From Parabacteroides timonensis (GTDB lineage Bacteria; Bacteroidota; Bacteroidia; Bacteroidales; Tannerellaceae): a DNA stretch of 64,000 bases. The stretch spans positions 716,883-780,882 of the forward strand of contig NZ_LT669940.1 in assembly GCF_900128505.1 (NCBI RefSeq), written 5' to 3'. Under the pieces are notes generated by a model. The model saw only the letters and a list, made by a program, of their open reading frames with translations, was not told the origin of the DNA and did no database searches. Position 1 is the first letter of the stretch, and each line of letters begins with the position of its first letter. This document shows positions 27,317-39,400 of the stretch, piece by piece. A program made the position numbers and the translations under genes.

Positions 27317-27609
27317 CGAAAGGGATTTGTATTAAACAACAGGTAATTTGTAAAACGATCTGTTTCAGCCTGCTGGTGGTTTGAAATTGAAAGGGTGTGA
27401 AGGCTATGATTATATAAATCCTATAAATATTAAAATATGCGACCGGAAGGATAGGTAAATTTTGGATATGAATTTATTAATATTAAAGTACGTGTACGTT
27501 ATTATATGGGCGTTTTAGCAACTGGCGATATACCGGTTTTTTCCTATTTAACAAATATTCCTGATTGCCTGTATGCTTTGATAATTATCTGAGGAACTGT
27601 GATTTGGAC

Positions 27610-27814
27610 TGACTAAAAAAAACGTTCCTTTTTTTCGTTCAGCAAAAATACGCATTCCTTTTGAACCTGCAACTCTTTTCAGAACTTTTTTCACTTTCCT
27701 ATCTGCTTTCTTATCAATACGATATAGAAATAAGGACCAAATAGCCACTTCTTGTTACAAAAGTAAAAGAATCTTAAACGAGTGACTAGAAAAAAGGAAC
27801 GTTTTAGCTCGTCA
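27610..27814. promoter_or_regulatory. Candidate invertible promoter module A, upstream of first DUF6383 gene
   Basis: Inverted arms at 27610-27634 and 27790-27814 match at 21 of 25 positions, with a perfect 16-bp core (AAAACGTTCCTTTTTT). The 155-bp spacer is homologous, largely without gaps, to that of module B at 44388-44608. Inside, on the minus strand, TTG - 19 bp - TATTTTTG (-7 at 27643-27650) forms a consensus promoter directed leftward, away from the gene at 27993. A second TACTTTTG lies at 27768-27775, also minus. A promoter reading rightward is not evident. The arms are less perfect than in module B, so inversion may be lost. The rest of 27317-27992 holds no gene. Confidence 0.55.
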
Positions 27815-27992
27815 AATCGGCAATCGACGAGTAAAAAGGATGCCGATATACAGGCATTTAACAGTTCCGTTAAAATGCTTTTTCTTGTTTCCTAAGGGGT
27901 TAGGCGGCTGAAATAAGCGTAGAGAGGCTAAATGAGAGAGAAATAATCAATTTGAGTATAGATCATAATTTTATTAATTAAATGTTTTACGT

Positions 27993-30900
27993 ATGAGAAA
28001 AAGTACTTTGGTAAAAGGCGGGTCGGCCGCTCTTTTATGTGCTATGGCTTTTTATGGCTTGTCTCCGATGCTGAATGCAGCAGACCCGGACTATGCCAAT
28101 ATTAAGGCTAAGTGGTATGAAGCAGTGAACACTGAAAGCGTGTGGAATGATGAGACGGACCTTATTGAAGGCTCGATTCATTTGAAACCGATCGACAAGG
28201 TGAACGTTCACGATCATTGGGATGCTAATTCGACTTCTTACGGCAACTATGAGTCGATGATCGACTTCACAAAAATGAATGCAGGTTTGATGAACGGTGT
28301 TTTCGTAACCTTCTTCAATCTGGATGCAAGTGATGTTCCTAATTATCTGAAGCCTTTCACCGGAAAGTATCTGGAGATGGCTTATTCGGATATTAAGAAT
28401 CACGAAGAAATGAATACGGCCGAATATCTGAAATTTACAGATGACAAAGGCAATACCGGATTAGGTATTTATCAGAATCAGACTGCCAGTTCACGTGTAG
28501 ACTTCCTGTATAGCACAAAAGGTTTGACAGGTGTTGAAAGCGTTGAAATGGATATTCGTGCTTTTGGTAATACAGACCTGGTAAACCGTAAGATCGACTG
28601 GACGTATGACGTATATGTTTATGATCTGTCAGGAGAGCTTGTTGGTCAGATGGTTAGCGACCGTGCAATTTTTACAGCTAATAACCATGAAATAGCAACA
28701 GCCCATACGCATCATATTAAAGCGCATGTTTCTGATGCCGATAATACGAATCCTGGTTCATGGCAGCAGGGCTCTTTGGACAACAAGATGATTATTGTTA
28801 TGTTCAGAGGTGCTAAATCGGTTGCTGATGATGCAGTTGAATCTACAGGTTCAAAGAACACAGAACCGTTGACAGTATTCACAAATGCAAGATTGGCGTT
28901 CAATCGTCCGAGCGTTGCTTTCGGTGCTGCAAATACAAAGATATTTGAAGCTGGTGCCGGACGTAATACTTCTTGCGCTACCGATACATTGACAACAACA
29001 GTAGATCTGTGGAATACATTGTATAAGGACAGCAAGTCAAACAATGTGTATACTGCAACCTTTAATGGTACAGGCGGTTTATCTCGTGACTTACTTTATA
29101 CAGTAGATGAAACTCAGGCTCCGAAAGAAGAACTGGCATACTACGAGTTGAACGTTGAGTATCCGTTTATCGCTGAAAAGATGGAAATTTCAAAAGAAGC
29201 TAATCTGGCTGAAGTAGAAGGTTGGGTTTCTTTGGATGAGATGTTTGATGACGGTAAGATCGGTAGAGAAGGTACACCGGGCGTAAGTAAGAAAGTTACT
29301 TATCTGATCCCTCGTGAATTCTTCGTTCAGACAGATGCTACTGACGATCGCGATTGCAAATCAAGCGCTCGTTTCACTTATTTCTTCGCTCCGCAGGAAG
29401 TAAAAGCATTTGAAAAATCTAACTATATCTGGTCTACAATCACAGCTGAAGCTTCAGATACAGCTCGTTATGCACTTCAGGCTACTTCTGTTCCTGAATA
29501 TGACGAATTGAACGATCTGTTCTTCGACGAATATCTGGATTTTAAGACTGCTAAAGTTAGCTTCAAGAATCTTCCTTATTTCAATTCATTCGACAACGGT
29601 CGTAATATGGATGAAATGCATTATGGTGAATTATTGCTGGTTAACCAGACAAAAGCTCCGAAGCATTCAACAGGGCGTTATGATGACGACGTGAATATCA
29701 AGGGTTGGAAGATCGTCTTTATTAATGATCAGAATAAGAAAGACTCTACTTATGTACCGGGACGTTATCTGCCGATGACAGTTCAGGGACATAGCTATAC
29801 TGATTATGCTGCATGGTTGGAAGAACATGGTTGTCCTGAATGCTGCATTGAAGATGAACCGGAAGTGGTTGGTACTCATGCAACAGTAAAAGTAATCGAT
29901 TGCTCAGGTAATATCTATCCGAACATCGTTAGCGTTAACGCTATCTTCAAATATCACCGTGGTGATGTAAACATCGGTGACGACGAGTCTAAATATGTAA
30001 ATGAAACATATACTATCAATCCGGCTCTGACTTACGATGCTTCTATCGCAAGATATTTTGAAAATGGAGAAGTATTGGCTAATACGACTTATACTTACAC
30101 CGGTCAGGATCTGATGGATAAGGTAGGTGGTGCAGTTTATTCAGGTCCGATCAAGATCTTCGGTAACAATACATTCGTATGGTTCCAGGATACTGACCAG
30201 TCTCTGTTAAGCCACGCTATGGGCGTTCTTAGCTCTGAATTCCTGAAATATTTCGAACGTATCGACCGCAAAGATTTCTTCTTCGCTCCTTACGACGAAT
30301 GGGATAACTACAAATATGAGTCAAGACCTCACACTGTTAAGATCTTCGCAACAGGTTTGAAACCGGATGTTGCTGGTGGTACGGTTGCTTCTATCAAGGT
30401 ATTCAAAGAACAGTTCTCTAAAGGCGAAAGCTTTGACGATGCAGTTTATCATACAAATGCGTTCATGTTCACAGGTGCAAGCCTTGATTTCGCAAAAGTA
30501 TATGTAAAGAAAGGTACTAAAGAAGTGCCAATCGAAGAATATACCGGAGCTACATGGGGTAAATTTATCGGTATGTCTGTTGGCGATACTTTGATTTATA
30601 AGGTAGACCTGGATGACGATTATGCGGTACAGTACGTAGAAGAAAACGGTCTTGATATGACTGTTAAATATGTACCTTACAACGACGTGAACCTGCTTCC
30701 GATCGCTAAAGAATATTGGGATTATTGCTGCTTCGAAGGTACGCCTAACGTATTCAATCACGTAGCTCAGTTCGGTGTAACTATATCTAACAAGAAGGGT
30801 TGGAACGAATTCTATACATTCGGTACTACCGACAGAGGTTTGACAACTACAATGAACGCAGATAAGATCATCGGTTCATATACAAGCTTCTATTCATTCC

Positions 30901-33128
30901 TGACTCAGCAATTCGGTTCTTGCAACGACTGCGGTAGTGGCGGTTATCCGAATGCAAACTATAGTAGTAGCATAGGTGGCTCTGAAGGCAACTGGGTTCC
31001 TGCTCCGAACCTGATCTATAACGAAATCTTCCGTAAGGATTACAAGACTCGTTATGTAAATACTTGCTATCCGGTACGCGACGGTCAGTTCATCATCTCC
31101 GGTTTGAACATTACTGAGCCGGTTGATATGGATGTATTCTCTAACAAGAAAGGTGCTTTCGATTATGAAGTAACAGTTCTTGCCGACCTGAATGGCGAAC
31201 CTTATGGTAAGGTTGATACAGTAGGTACGACAGTTCAGATCTCTCCGAACAAATACGGTGAAGTATTGGCTCTTGTTTCTGCTAAGTTCGATCCGAAAGA
31301 TCGCGATGGCATTGCAATGACTATCGATACAATCACAAGTGGTTCTGAAAAGGGTATGTGGGCTCGCTACTATGCGAAAGATTCTATCCGTCTGGCTCCG
31401 CAACAGCATGCTTCTGACGTTGAAAGATGGAACCGCGTATACTTCTTCGATCTGGATGATTACAAACATAATCTGACATTCGAAGATGAAAAGTGGAAAC
31501 ACTTCGGTATCTGGGCTCCTTACGGTGTTAATATTACCGATACGCTGACAGCTACTATCAAGGGTGACGTGAAAGTTCCTGAAGTATGGTATAGCTCTGA
31601 CGCAGCAGGTAAGAACAAGATCGAAGCATTCCAGTTCGGTGTTGTAAATGGTGGCGCTTCTAAAGACTCGGTATTCTATATCCAGGGTCGTGACCTGCCT
31701 CATTACGGTACTACTGTGAACGATACGGATCCTAAGGTAGAACAGGAAATCAATGTATTGAGCGCTTCTGACTTGTTCACATTCGGAACAAACAAAGCGA
31801 AAGAAGTGAAACTGTTCATCCGCGAAAAATCTATGGAACTGGCTGCTACGGCTGCTGATGCTCCTTACGAATTCAAGGGTAATGCAGGTGACCTAGTGAA
31901 TAATGTTCTTCGTGGTGACGTAGCTGCTAAGATCGATGTTCGTGCAACTCCGAACGTAGAAGATCTGTGCGACGTAGAAAATGCACTGTCTCTGTCGGCT
32001 GTATGTGACGTTCAGAAGAATCTGCCGTTGGCATTCACTGCCGGTCTTGAAATGCCATATATCAAAGATATGGAACCGGGTGACGTAGGTGGTAGCGATG
32101 CTCGCATCAAATGGACTGCAACTCCGGGCGCTCAGTACTATCAGGTAGCTGTAGGTCGCTTCACTCCGAAGTACACTTCTGAAGATGTATTCATGTCTGA
32201 AGTACGTGCTGACGATGCAAGCAAAACTATCTGGGTTGAATTGTTCAACGCAACAGGCGATGTTATTCACCGTGATAACAAAGTTAACTACTGGTTGGAA
32301 GTAACTAAAGAATATACTGATGCTGCAGGTAAACCTCAGAAAGAGATAACTAAGGTAAGTGTAGACAACTTCGAACTGCAGGGTAATACTCAACCGATCG
32401 ACAGAAACTGGGGTTACGCTCCGATTGCCCACCAGATGGACAACATGGAACTGACAACAGATATCACGAAACCGGTTAAATATACAATCCGCCTGATGGA
32501 AGGATTCCAGACCGACGAACACCAGATCGACATTTATCTGTTCGATACTCCTGCAACATGGATGGTTAGAAAGCCGGTACAGGGAATGCCTATCAACGGT
32601 GGTGCATTTAACACAGGTGACTGGAGAACTGAAGTAGGTTCATTACCTACCGCATATTACGAATGGCAGGATGATATCAACTTCGACGGTGAAGAATCGT
32701 ACAAAGTTGCTCCGACATCCACATCGATAGCTGTTCATCACCTGATCCCGCAGACAGCTTACACAGCACGTGTTCGTGCATTCAATGAGTGTGTCGGTGG
32801 TGAAGAAATGATTCCGTCAGAAGACTTCTATGACTTCGCAACATCTAAGACTGCTACCGGTACTGGTGACATCTACTTCGATGATGCTGATGAACATAAT
32901 CCGGTTTCTAACGAATTCATCGATACAAATGCTGTAAGAGTTCTTGGTGGCCAGGGTAAGGTAACGATCCTGAATGCTTCTAACAAGAAAGTAATTATCA
33001 GCAATGTATTAGGTCAGACTATTGCTAACTCACTGGTTGATTCTGATAATGTTACATTCGACACTCCTGCTGGAATCGTAGTTGTAACTATCGAAGGTGA
33101 AACAGCTGTTAAGGCAATCGTTAAGTAA
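27993..33128 (+). CDS. Giant exported surface protein with C-terminal DUF6383-like domain (1)
   Basis: 1711 residues with a signal peptide (residues 1-30, ending in SPMLNAADPDY). Most of the length is not recognisable; it contains acidic, beta-rich stretches and a fibronectin-III-like segment near residues 1360-1470 (ARIKWTATPGAQYYQVAVG). The last ~65 residues (KVIISNVLGQTIAN to AVKAIVK) match the C-terminal DUF6383 type shared with the gene at 44680. That end resembles a T9SS sorting domain. Codon use is strongly biased, as in highly expressed genes, consistent with an abundant surface or S-layer-like protein (inferred). It lies downstream of candidate invertible module A. Confidence 0.8.
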   Translation: MRKSTLVKGGSAALLCAMAFYGLSPMLNAADPDYANIKAKWYEAVNTESVWNDETDLIEGSIHLKPIDKVNVHDHWDANSTSYGNYESMIDFTKMNAGLMNGVFVTFFNLDASDVPNYLKPFTGKYLEMAYSDIKNHEEMNTAEYLKFTDDKGNTGLGIYQNQTASSRVDFLYSTKGLTGVESVEMDIRAFGNTDLVNRKIDWTYDVYVYDLSGELVGQMVSDRAIFTANNHEIATAHTHHIKAHVSDADNTNPGSWQQGSLDNKMIIVMFRGAKSVADDAVESTGSKNTEPLTVFTNARLAFNRPSVAFGAANTKIFEAGAGRNTSCATDTLTTTVDLWNTLYKDSKSNNVYTATFNGTGGLSRDLLYTVDETQAPKEELAYYELNVEYPFIAEKMEISKEANLAEVEGWVSLDEMFDDGKIGREGTPGVSKKVTYLIPREFFVQTDATDDRDCKSSARFTYFFAPQEVKAFEKSNYIWSTITAEASDTARYALQATSVPEYDELNDLFFDEYLDFKTAKVSFKNLPYFNSFDNGRNMDEMHYGELLLVNQTKAPKHSTGRYDDDVNIKGWKIVFINDQNKKDSTYVPGRYLPMTVQGHSYTDYAAWLEEHGCPECCIEDEPEVVGTHATVKVIDCSGNIYPNIVSVNAIFKYHRGDVNIGDDESKYVNETYTINPALTYDASIARYFENGEVLANTTYTYTGQDLMDKVGGAVYSGPIKIFGNNTFVWFQDTDQSLLSHAMGVLSSEFLKYFERIDRKDFFFAPYDEWDNYKYESRPHTVKIFATGLKPDVAGGTVASIKVFKEQFSKGESFDDAVYHTNAFMFTGASLDFAKVYVKKGTKEVPIEEYTGATWGKFIGMSVGDTLIYKVDLDDDYAVQYVEENGLDMTVKYVPYNDVNLLPIAKEYWDYCCFEGTPNVFNHVAQFGVTISNKKGWNEFYTFGTTDRGLTTTMNADKIIGSYTSFYSFLTQQFGSCNDCGSGGYPNANYSSSIGGSEGNWVPAPNLIYNEIFRKDYKTRYVNTCYPVRDGQFIISGLNITEPVDMDVFSNKKGAFDYEVTVLADLNGEPYGKVDTVGTTVQISPNKYGEVLALVSAKFDPKDRDGIAMTIDTITSGSEKGMWARYYAKDSIRLAPQQHASDVERWNRVYFFDLDDYKHNLTFEDEKWKHFGIWAPYGVNITDTLTATIKGDVKVPEVWYSSDAAGKNKIEAFQFGVVNGGASKDSVFYIQGRDLPHYGTTVNDTDPKVEQEINVLSASDLFTFGTNKAKEVKLFIREKSMELAATAADAPYEFKGNAGDLVNNVLRGDVAAKIDVRATPNVEDLCDVENALSLSAVCDVQKNLPLAFTAGLEMPYIKDMEPGDVGGSDARIKWTATPGAQYYQVAVGRFTPKYTSEDVFMSEVRADDASKTIWVELFNATGDVIHRDNKVNYWLEVTKEYTDAAGKPQKEITKVSVDNFELQGNTQPIDRNWGYAPIAHQMDNMELTTDITKPVKYTIRLMEGFQTDEHQIDIYLFDTPATWMVRKPVQGMPINGGAFNTGDWRTEVGSLPTAYYEWQDDINFDGEESYKVAPTSTSIAVHHLIPQTAYTARVRAFNECVGGEEMIPSEDFYDFATSKTATGTGDIYFDDADEHNPVSNEFIDTNAVRVLGGQGKVTILNASNKKVIISNVLGQTIANSLVDSDNVTFDTPAGIVVVTIEGETAVKAIVK

Positions 33129-33180
33129 GACAATGAATAACTATTGATATAAAGAAGTTTATAATCAATAATTTCTAATA

Positions 33181-33282
33181 ACCGCGTGGCGGATGTAGAG
33201 ACGTTGCTTGCAGCGTCTCTACCTAACACCAACTAACCTGCGAAGGCGAAAAGGCGGGTATTAATACTAAAGTAATGAAATA
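33181..33282 (+). other. Conserved structured 3' element, copy 1
   Basis: Starts with ACCGCGTG, contains the hairpin GTAGAGACG...CGTCTCTAC (33195-33222), then CCTGCGAAGGCGAAAAGGCG, and ends ATTAATACTAAAGTAATG AAATA. The same framework with a different hairpin follows the second DUF6383 gene at 48135-48231. Function unknown. Confidence 0.7.
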
Positions 33283-33325
33283 TAAATTCTTCCGCCTTAG
33301 CTCTGTGAAGAATGAAAGCGGATAC

Positions 33326-33361
33326 AAACCCTGGCGGAGTCTATTTGTCAGGGTTTGTATT
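33326..33361 (+). terminator. Terminator after first DUF6383 gene
   Basis: ACAAACCCTGGC...TCAGGGTTTGT forms a stem of about 10 bp followed by TATTATGTTTT. It separates the gene from the MBG gene at 33436. The 33129-33435 interval otherwise holds only the conserved 3' element. Confidence 0.65.
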
Positions 33362-33435
33362 ATGTTTTATGCAGACTTGGTTATAAGCACTTACTGTCTA
33401 TTGATTGAAGTATAAACAAATTAAAATAATTGCGT

Positions 33436-36400
33436 ATGAACAAAGTATACTTAATCGATGTGAGTAGGCGACTACTTATATTCGTACTATTATTGGGAGG
33501 GTATATCACACAAGCAGTTGCAGCAGACATTTATGTCCCCGTGAAAGATGTTCTTTCGATTTACGAAGGAACCAGTGACGCAAATGCGGAACAGCTGAAA
33601 GCCCATATCCAAAATTTATTGCAGGAAGCTGTCGACCTTAGTGATCAGACAGCAACAATATCCGATGTTACTATCAGAGGAACAGGTGGCGATCAGACCG
33701 GCGATTTAGTGGCCGGCAGCTATAACTACACTTTCAAAGTAACTTCTACCAGTACCGTTACATTAAATTTTGAACGGGCGATCGGAACAGGGAATATTAA
33801 CCCTGCCACAGTTTTCGGCACACTCGATCATGAGCCGGTAGTAGTAACCAACGCTATCGAGATCAAGGCCCGTCAGGCTGTCGGTAATCTGAATTTCCCG
33901 GCAAACTGGGGTAATTATGTGTATGGAACACCTATCAGTGACCTGAGTGCCAAAATACAGGTATCAAATATGTCCGGGGTATCATTAGCTGATGCTTCGG
34001 TTTTCCTGGTTAAAGACGGTGTGGAGACACTATATACGGGCAACAATAGTCTGGAAGCGGGAGAATATGACGTAGTGGTTACGTTCCCGCCGACTGAACA
34101 GTTTGCCTATTCTCCCTCTCTGAGTAACTGTACCCAACAAGCTATCGGTTCTTACATTTCAACAGCAAAGCTGAAAGTAAAAGAGAAACCGATCAATAAT
34201 ACCGTATTCCCTGTATTTGCAGAAGGAGTAGGCGGCCTAGGCAAGATGGCTGCAAACACGAATCTGAACAGGGCGAAGAATCGGATCAATAACAACATTA
34301 ATCCTTCCGACTTTATCTCTGAGATAAAGGTCTATTCCGATGCCAATTTCAGTAATGAGGTAACAGCGGGCAAACTGGCCCCGGGAGCTGTATACAGCTA
34401 TCGCGTCGTGCTTCTGCCGAATTATGGTAAAGGAAATAATGTGTCGGCCAGTGTTGGAGGTGCTACGATCAACTTCAATACAGCACAGCATAGTTATGAT
34501 ATCGTAAATGCGATTTCGGTTGAAAAGAATACGTTGGCAGTAAAACTGCCGGACTTTATTTCCAGCCCGATCCGTATTGGCGACTATAACGATAATGCAG
34601 CAGTGGCAACGATGCTGAAACAACTGATCCAGGATATCAATCCGGATATGGTCGACCAGAACCTTGTTCCGAAGGTGGATATCACCGACGGTACGGTTTC
34701 TCCTTCTATGACAGACAACAGCCTGTTGGGTTACAAGGTTACAATACAAGGCGATCTGACAAAGACCGATTTGAATTTTGTAACGAATGGTAATGTGGCG
34801 TCTGCCAACCTGACTGTCAACGGTAATGTTTGTTCGTTCAAGAACTCACTGTTGTTCGTAACTACATTGCCTACGACTCATTCTTTGGCTTATCCGGGCA
34901 ACTATCAGATCAATTACGAAAAAGATATGGCTCCGAATGCGGTTATCCGCCGTATCAAGAGCGACTTATTGGTTCGTAATGCAGGTGTATTAGGAAATGA
35001 AACATTCGTTGTTCGCCTGATCAATAATGACCTGAGCAATAAGAATGCGATAGCTGAAACAGACAATTCGTTCGGCTATAAGATCACTATCACCAAGAGT
35101 GCTACTTTGCAGGAAATAGAAACACCGGCCAACCAACGGATTAACGTGGTTGATAAAGGTACGACTATTGAAATCACTTACTCAAAAAGTATCGCTATCG
35201 TTCCTCGTCCAGCTATCGATTTCACATTCGGTGAATATACCGTTCAATATGTGAAAGGCATGACGCGTACACAAGTAGCAGATAAAGTACGAGACTTCAT
35301 CTATCTGGCAAATCCGTTTATTGCAGAGCATATAACTAATGTACAGATCACCAATAACCGGATCACGGAAAATATGGGTACGGCTACTTACCGGGTAACG
35401 TTAAGTTCTGAACTGGATGTTATCTTCTCGGAAGTAACAGTGAACGGACAGCCACATAGCTCGTCAACATTTGAAGGTATTGTAAACATCACTCCGCGTC
35501 CGATCGCTAAAGTGAAACTGTATAAGTATGAGTTCAAGAAAGAAGGTGCATCCAACGATATGATCGAAAAAGCGATCCTGGCTGACCTGCTTTTGAAGAA
35601 TCCGGATATGAAGGGGGCTTATATCTCCAGCGTAACATTAGTTCCTGCTATCGGCAGAGATCTTTATTCGTATACTGTCGTATTCAATCCGAATGACAAT
35701 ATCCAGAAGATCGAAGTCTCTAATGAAGACGGAGGTCTTATCATTCCGATAGAATTATTTGGTTATACAACTGCAACTTATCTTCGCTCGGTGCGATTAA
35801 TCGACAACGGTCAGTCGTTGGCGGAATACCCGTTGCCGATCAATGTGCAACTGCCTCTGTGGGAACGTCCGTTCGGACAGACTGCTGACGAGTATGCACA
35901 AGACTTGTTGAATGATTTCAGACTGACTCCGGGTGCAGACCGCGTTACAGTTCCTGACCTGAATAACTGGGGTGTGAAAACGTATCTGATCAACAACGAA
36001 ACTTCTACTGGAGACGTACCGGTACGTATCGCCGGTGAAAGTTATCCGCAGGTATCCGACCTGTATGGTTACGAAGTGGTTGCTGGTGCTAATACCCAGT
36101 TCTCTGAATACTATACATTAAATTATACGGCACCGGGCAGCATCCACCTGACTAAGAACGGAAACGATGTGATCGCGAAGTTGGCTCTCCGTATAGTAAA
36201 AGCTAAATGTACGCTTACTTTACCGGAAGTGAATGTCACTTACAGAGACATCAATACGAAAATCGCTTTGCTTGACTCCATAAAGAAAGCAGTACTGGAA
36301 GATCCGGCTAACGAAGAATTCTTCGAACTGGTAGCTAAGACAGGTGTTAAACCTCTGAAGAGCTTTACAGTTACTATCAATAATATAGAAGAAGAAGGAA

Positions 36401-39400
36401 CAACCGTTGCCAAGACTTATACTTATTCAGTAGCATTCGTTCAGAAGGTAACGGATAACATCGAAATAAGAGAAGACGGTCTGAAGACACTGGTTGTTGG
36501 CAAAGCTGCGGTTGTCTTTACATTCCCGACGGATATCACGTATCGTTATGGAAAACGTAAAGTGGCTATCGAAGCTGACATCCTCAGTCAGTTCCTGGCT
36601 GCTAACGAAGGCTTGTTAAGTACATATACTTGTTTCGAAAATCCGGCAGATCTGTTCAAGGTTATGTTTACTAATGCTAATTGTTCAGCAGAAGAAACAG
36701 AAACGTTGCCGAAGAACGGTGATTACGGTTACAGGGTAGATGTACTTGATGCGAACCTGTTGTCGAACTTCCTGCTTGACAACCAATTTGGCAGTAACTT
36801 CCATAATGTACAGAACTCTGTTCAGATCGGTCAGCGTAAACTGACTATCACATTGCCTACTTATCTGGCCGCTACAGCCGAAGAAGAAACAGCCGCGAAA
36901 GCTGCATTTACATTCGGTAAAGCGACAAAGGCAGAGATCGAACAGATGATCAACGATGATATCGTTGCATTGAATGGTGCGAAGATCAAGAGTGATTATA
37001 CGTTGGCGGTTGAACTGGTGACCACCAATAAACAAATGGACAAACAGAATCCTGTAATTGGTGATTATAACTATAAAGTGGATCTGACCTCCGACGACTA
37101 TACATTTGTATATACTATCGAAGGTGCAGAAGTCGAAGTCGGTGACTATACGATCGCTGTCAACGCTGTGAAGGTTGTTGCTCCGGGTATCGTTGTTACA
37201 TTCAACGAAGAAAAGCTCGAAGGTGTATGGACAATCGTGGCAGGTAAGCCGGTGTATGAATTGACCAACCTGACGTTAGCCGATAAAGATTTCGGATTTG
37301 ACTTTGTTACTATCAAGGAAGATCCTGAAAATCCAGGATCGGCGATGACGAAAGCGCGTTGGAATCAGTTGTTCAATCAAGATAAGTTGCATTGGGCATT
37401 ATACAACGGCCAAGGTAAACTCCGGTTCCACGGTAATACATTAAACAGTGTCCTGGTCGACTCTGTAAAGAACAATATAACCAATGGTAATTATAAACTT
37501 CGTATCGTCGACGCTTCAACATTGAAAGCGGCTATCGGTAACTTCGAAATCCAGTTGGATACTGACCTGGCTAACCTGAAAGTGGCTCCGGCAACAGTAG
37601 AAGTGAAAGCAGCTGAAGAGGCTTATACAAAAGTGTACGGCACAGTCGTTACTAAAGATTCCGACTTGAATACGAAACTTGTATTTGCAACAGTACCGAA
37701 ACTGAATGCTGCTGCACTACAGGCTGAAAAGAATGTGATCGACCTGTTTGAAACGGTAGATCCGCTCGATACAGACGTTTATGAAGCAACCGCTCCGGTA
37801 GGCGATTACCAGATACGTGCAGTCGATGCAATGGTGAAAGGTATGTTTACTCCGGTTGTCGGCGTTAAGTTCGCGGCAAGTGAAACAGAGGCTAAAGTAA
37901 CTGTTACTCCGGCTCCGCTGACGGCAACCGACTTAACGGTTAAAGTATCCGTTACACGCGAATATGGCGAAGAGGCAACAGATGCTGATGTATATGCACA
38001 AGTTTCAGGCGACTTATCCGAAGCCTTCCAGGCAGAGATCAGTAAGTTGCTGAATGCAGATAAAGTAAACCGTACAAGCTGGCTCGACCTGTCGGGCGTT
38101 AATAAGAAGACAGACGTCGGCACATACGAGTTGCGCTTTACATCTTCGGCAGCTACCCAGATCGCAGCCCTGCTTCCGAACTTCAATATCTCCGCTGCTA
38201 CGCTTATCAATGCAGGCCTGACGGTAACGCCGGCTCCGCTGACCGTACGTGCGAAGAGCTACAACCGTCCTTACGGTGGTGGTAATCCGGATCTTGAAAT
38301 CGAATACATCGGTTTGAAGAATAATGAATATGAAAACCTGGCGGATGTATTCTCTGTGATGCCGAAGATCGCGACAGATGCGAGATCCGACTCACGTGGT
38401 ACATACGATATCTACTTCACGGTAAAAGGGGAAGCACGTAATTATACGGTAACTCACGAAAACGGAACCTTGTCTATCGATAAGATCCGCCGTACAATCA
38501 TCTGGCCGGAAGATCAGCGCAACCTGATAATCCCGGTAGGTGAAACAGTTGAGTTGTCAGCTTATCTGAAATCGGAAGCCGACGGTAAACCGTCTATCTA
38601 CGATATCCGTTACGAACTGTCGGGCAACGATCGCGAACGCGTGATCCTGTCTGAAACAGCAAGAGGCGTTTATGCTGTAACCGGTAATGTACGTACGGAA
38701 GGTGACAACTATGTGACCATCACAGTATTTGCCGATGGCGATGATACCTACGAAGATGCAACTCCTGTAACTGGAACGATCAAAGTAATCGCTCCGGAAG
38801 GTGATGCAGCCAAAGTAAATGTAATCATATCTAATGTGACCAGCATTTACGACAGCAACCCGAGAGCAGTAAGCGTGAAGGTAACCGACGTGGAAACAGG
38901 TGAGGCTGTGAAAGACTTCAGCATCTATTACGAAGGTGACCAGTTAGGTTCTGTTCCGACCCTGTATCCGTCTACCCAGGATGCACCGACAGACGCCGGT
39001 GTATATACTGTAACGGTGAAGGCTACGCTCGGTTCCGTCACTTATTCTTACACCGCTAAGAACAAGATGGTGATCGCTCCGAAGCCGGTTGTGGTAACAG
39101 CCCGCAGCTTCAATATTCAGTACGGTAATGAACAACCCGCTTACGCGAATGCATACGATTATAACAAGAGTGACTTCCTGAACGGCGAAGACTTCCTGGT
39201 TGGCCAGGCTCCGGTTGTTCGTCTGATAGGATACAACGGTAAAGCCGGCTCATATAAGCTGACTCCGTATTCTGCTCAGGACTTCGGTCGTAACTATGTG
39301 ATTACTTATGTGTCCGGACTATTGAATGTTAGTAAAGCAGCCGTGACTATCCAGGCTGATAACAAAGAAACAGTTTATGGTAAGGATCTGGAAGAACTGA

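Noticed and set aside
27548..27748. A minus-strand open frame of 66 codons inside module A, with a similar frame in module B
   Set aside because: The frames align without gaps over about 36 codons, but substitutions are not concentrated at third positions, the start is GTG in A and no start exists in B. It looks like shared non-coding DNA rather than a gene.
33260..33420. Small ORF beginning at the ATG in the conserved 3' element
   Set aside because: The matching ATG in the second copy is followed by a stop codon after one more codon.
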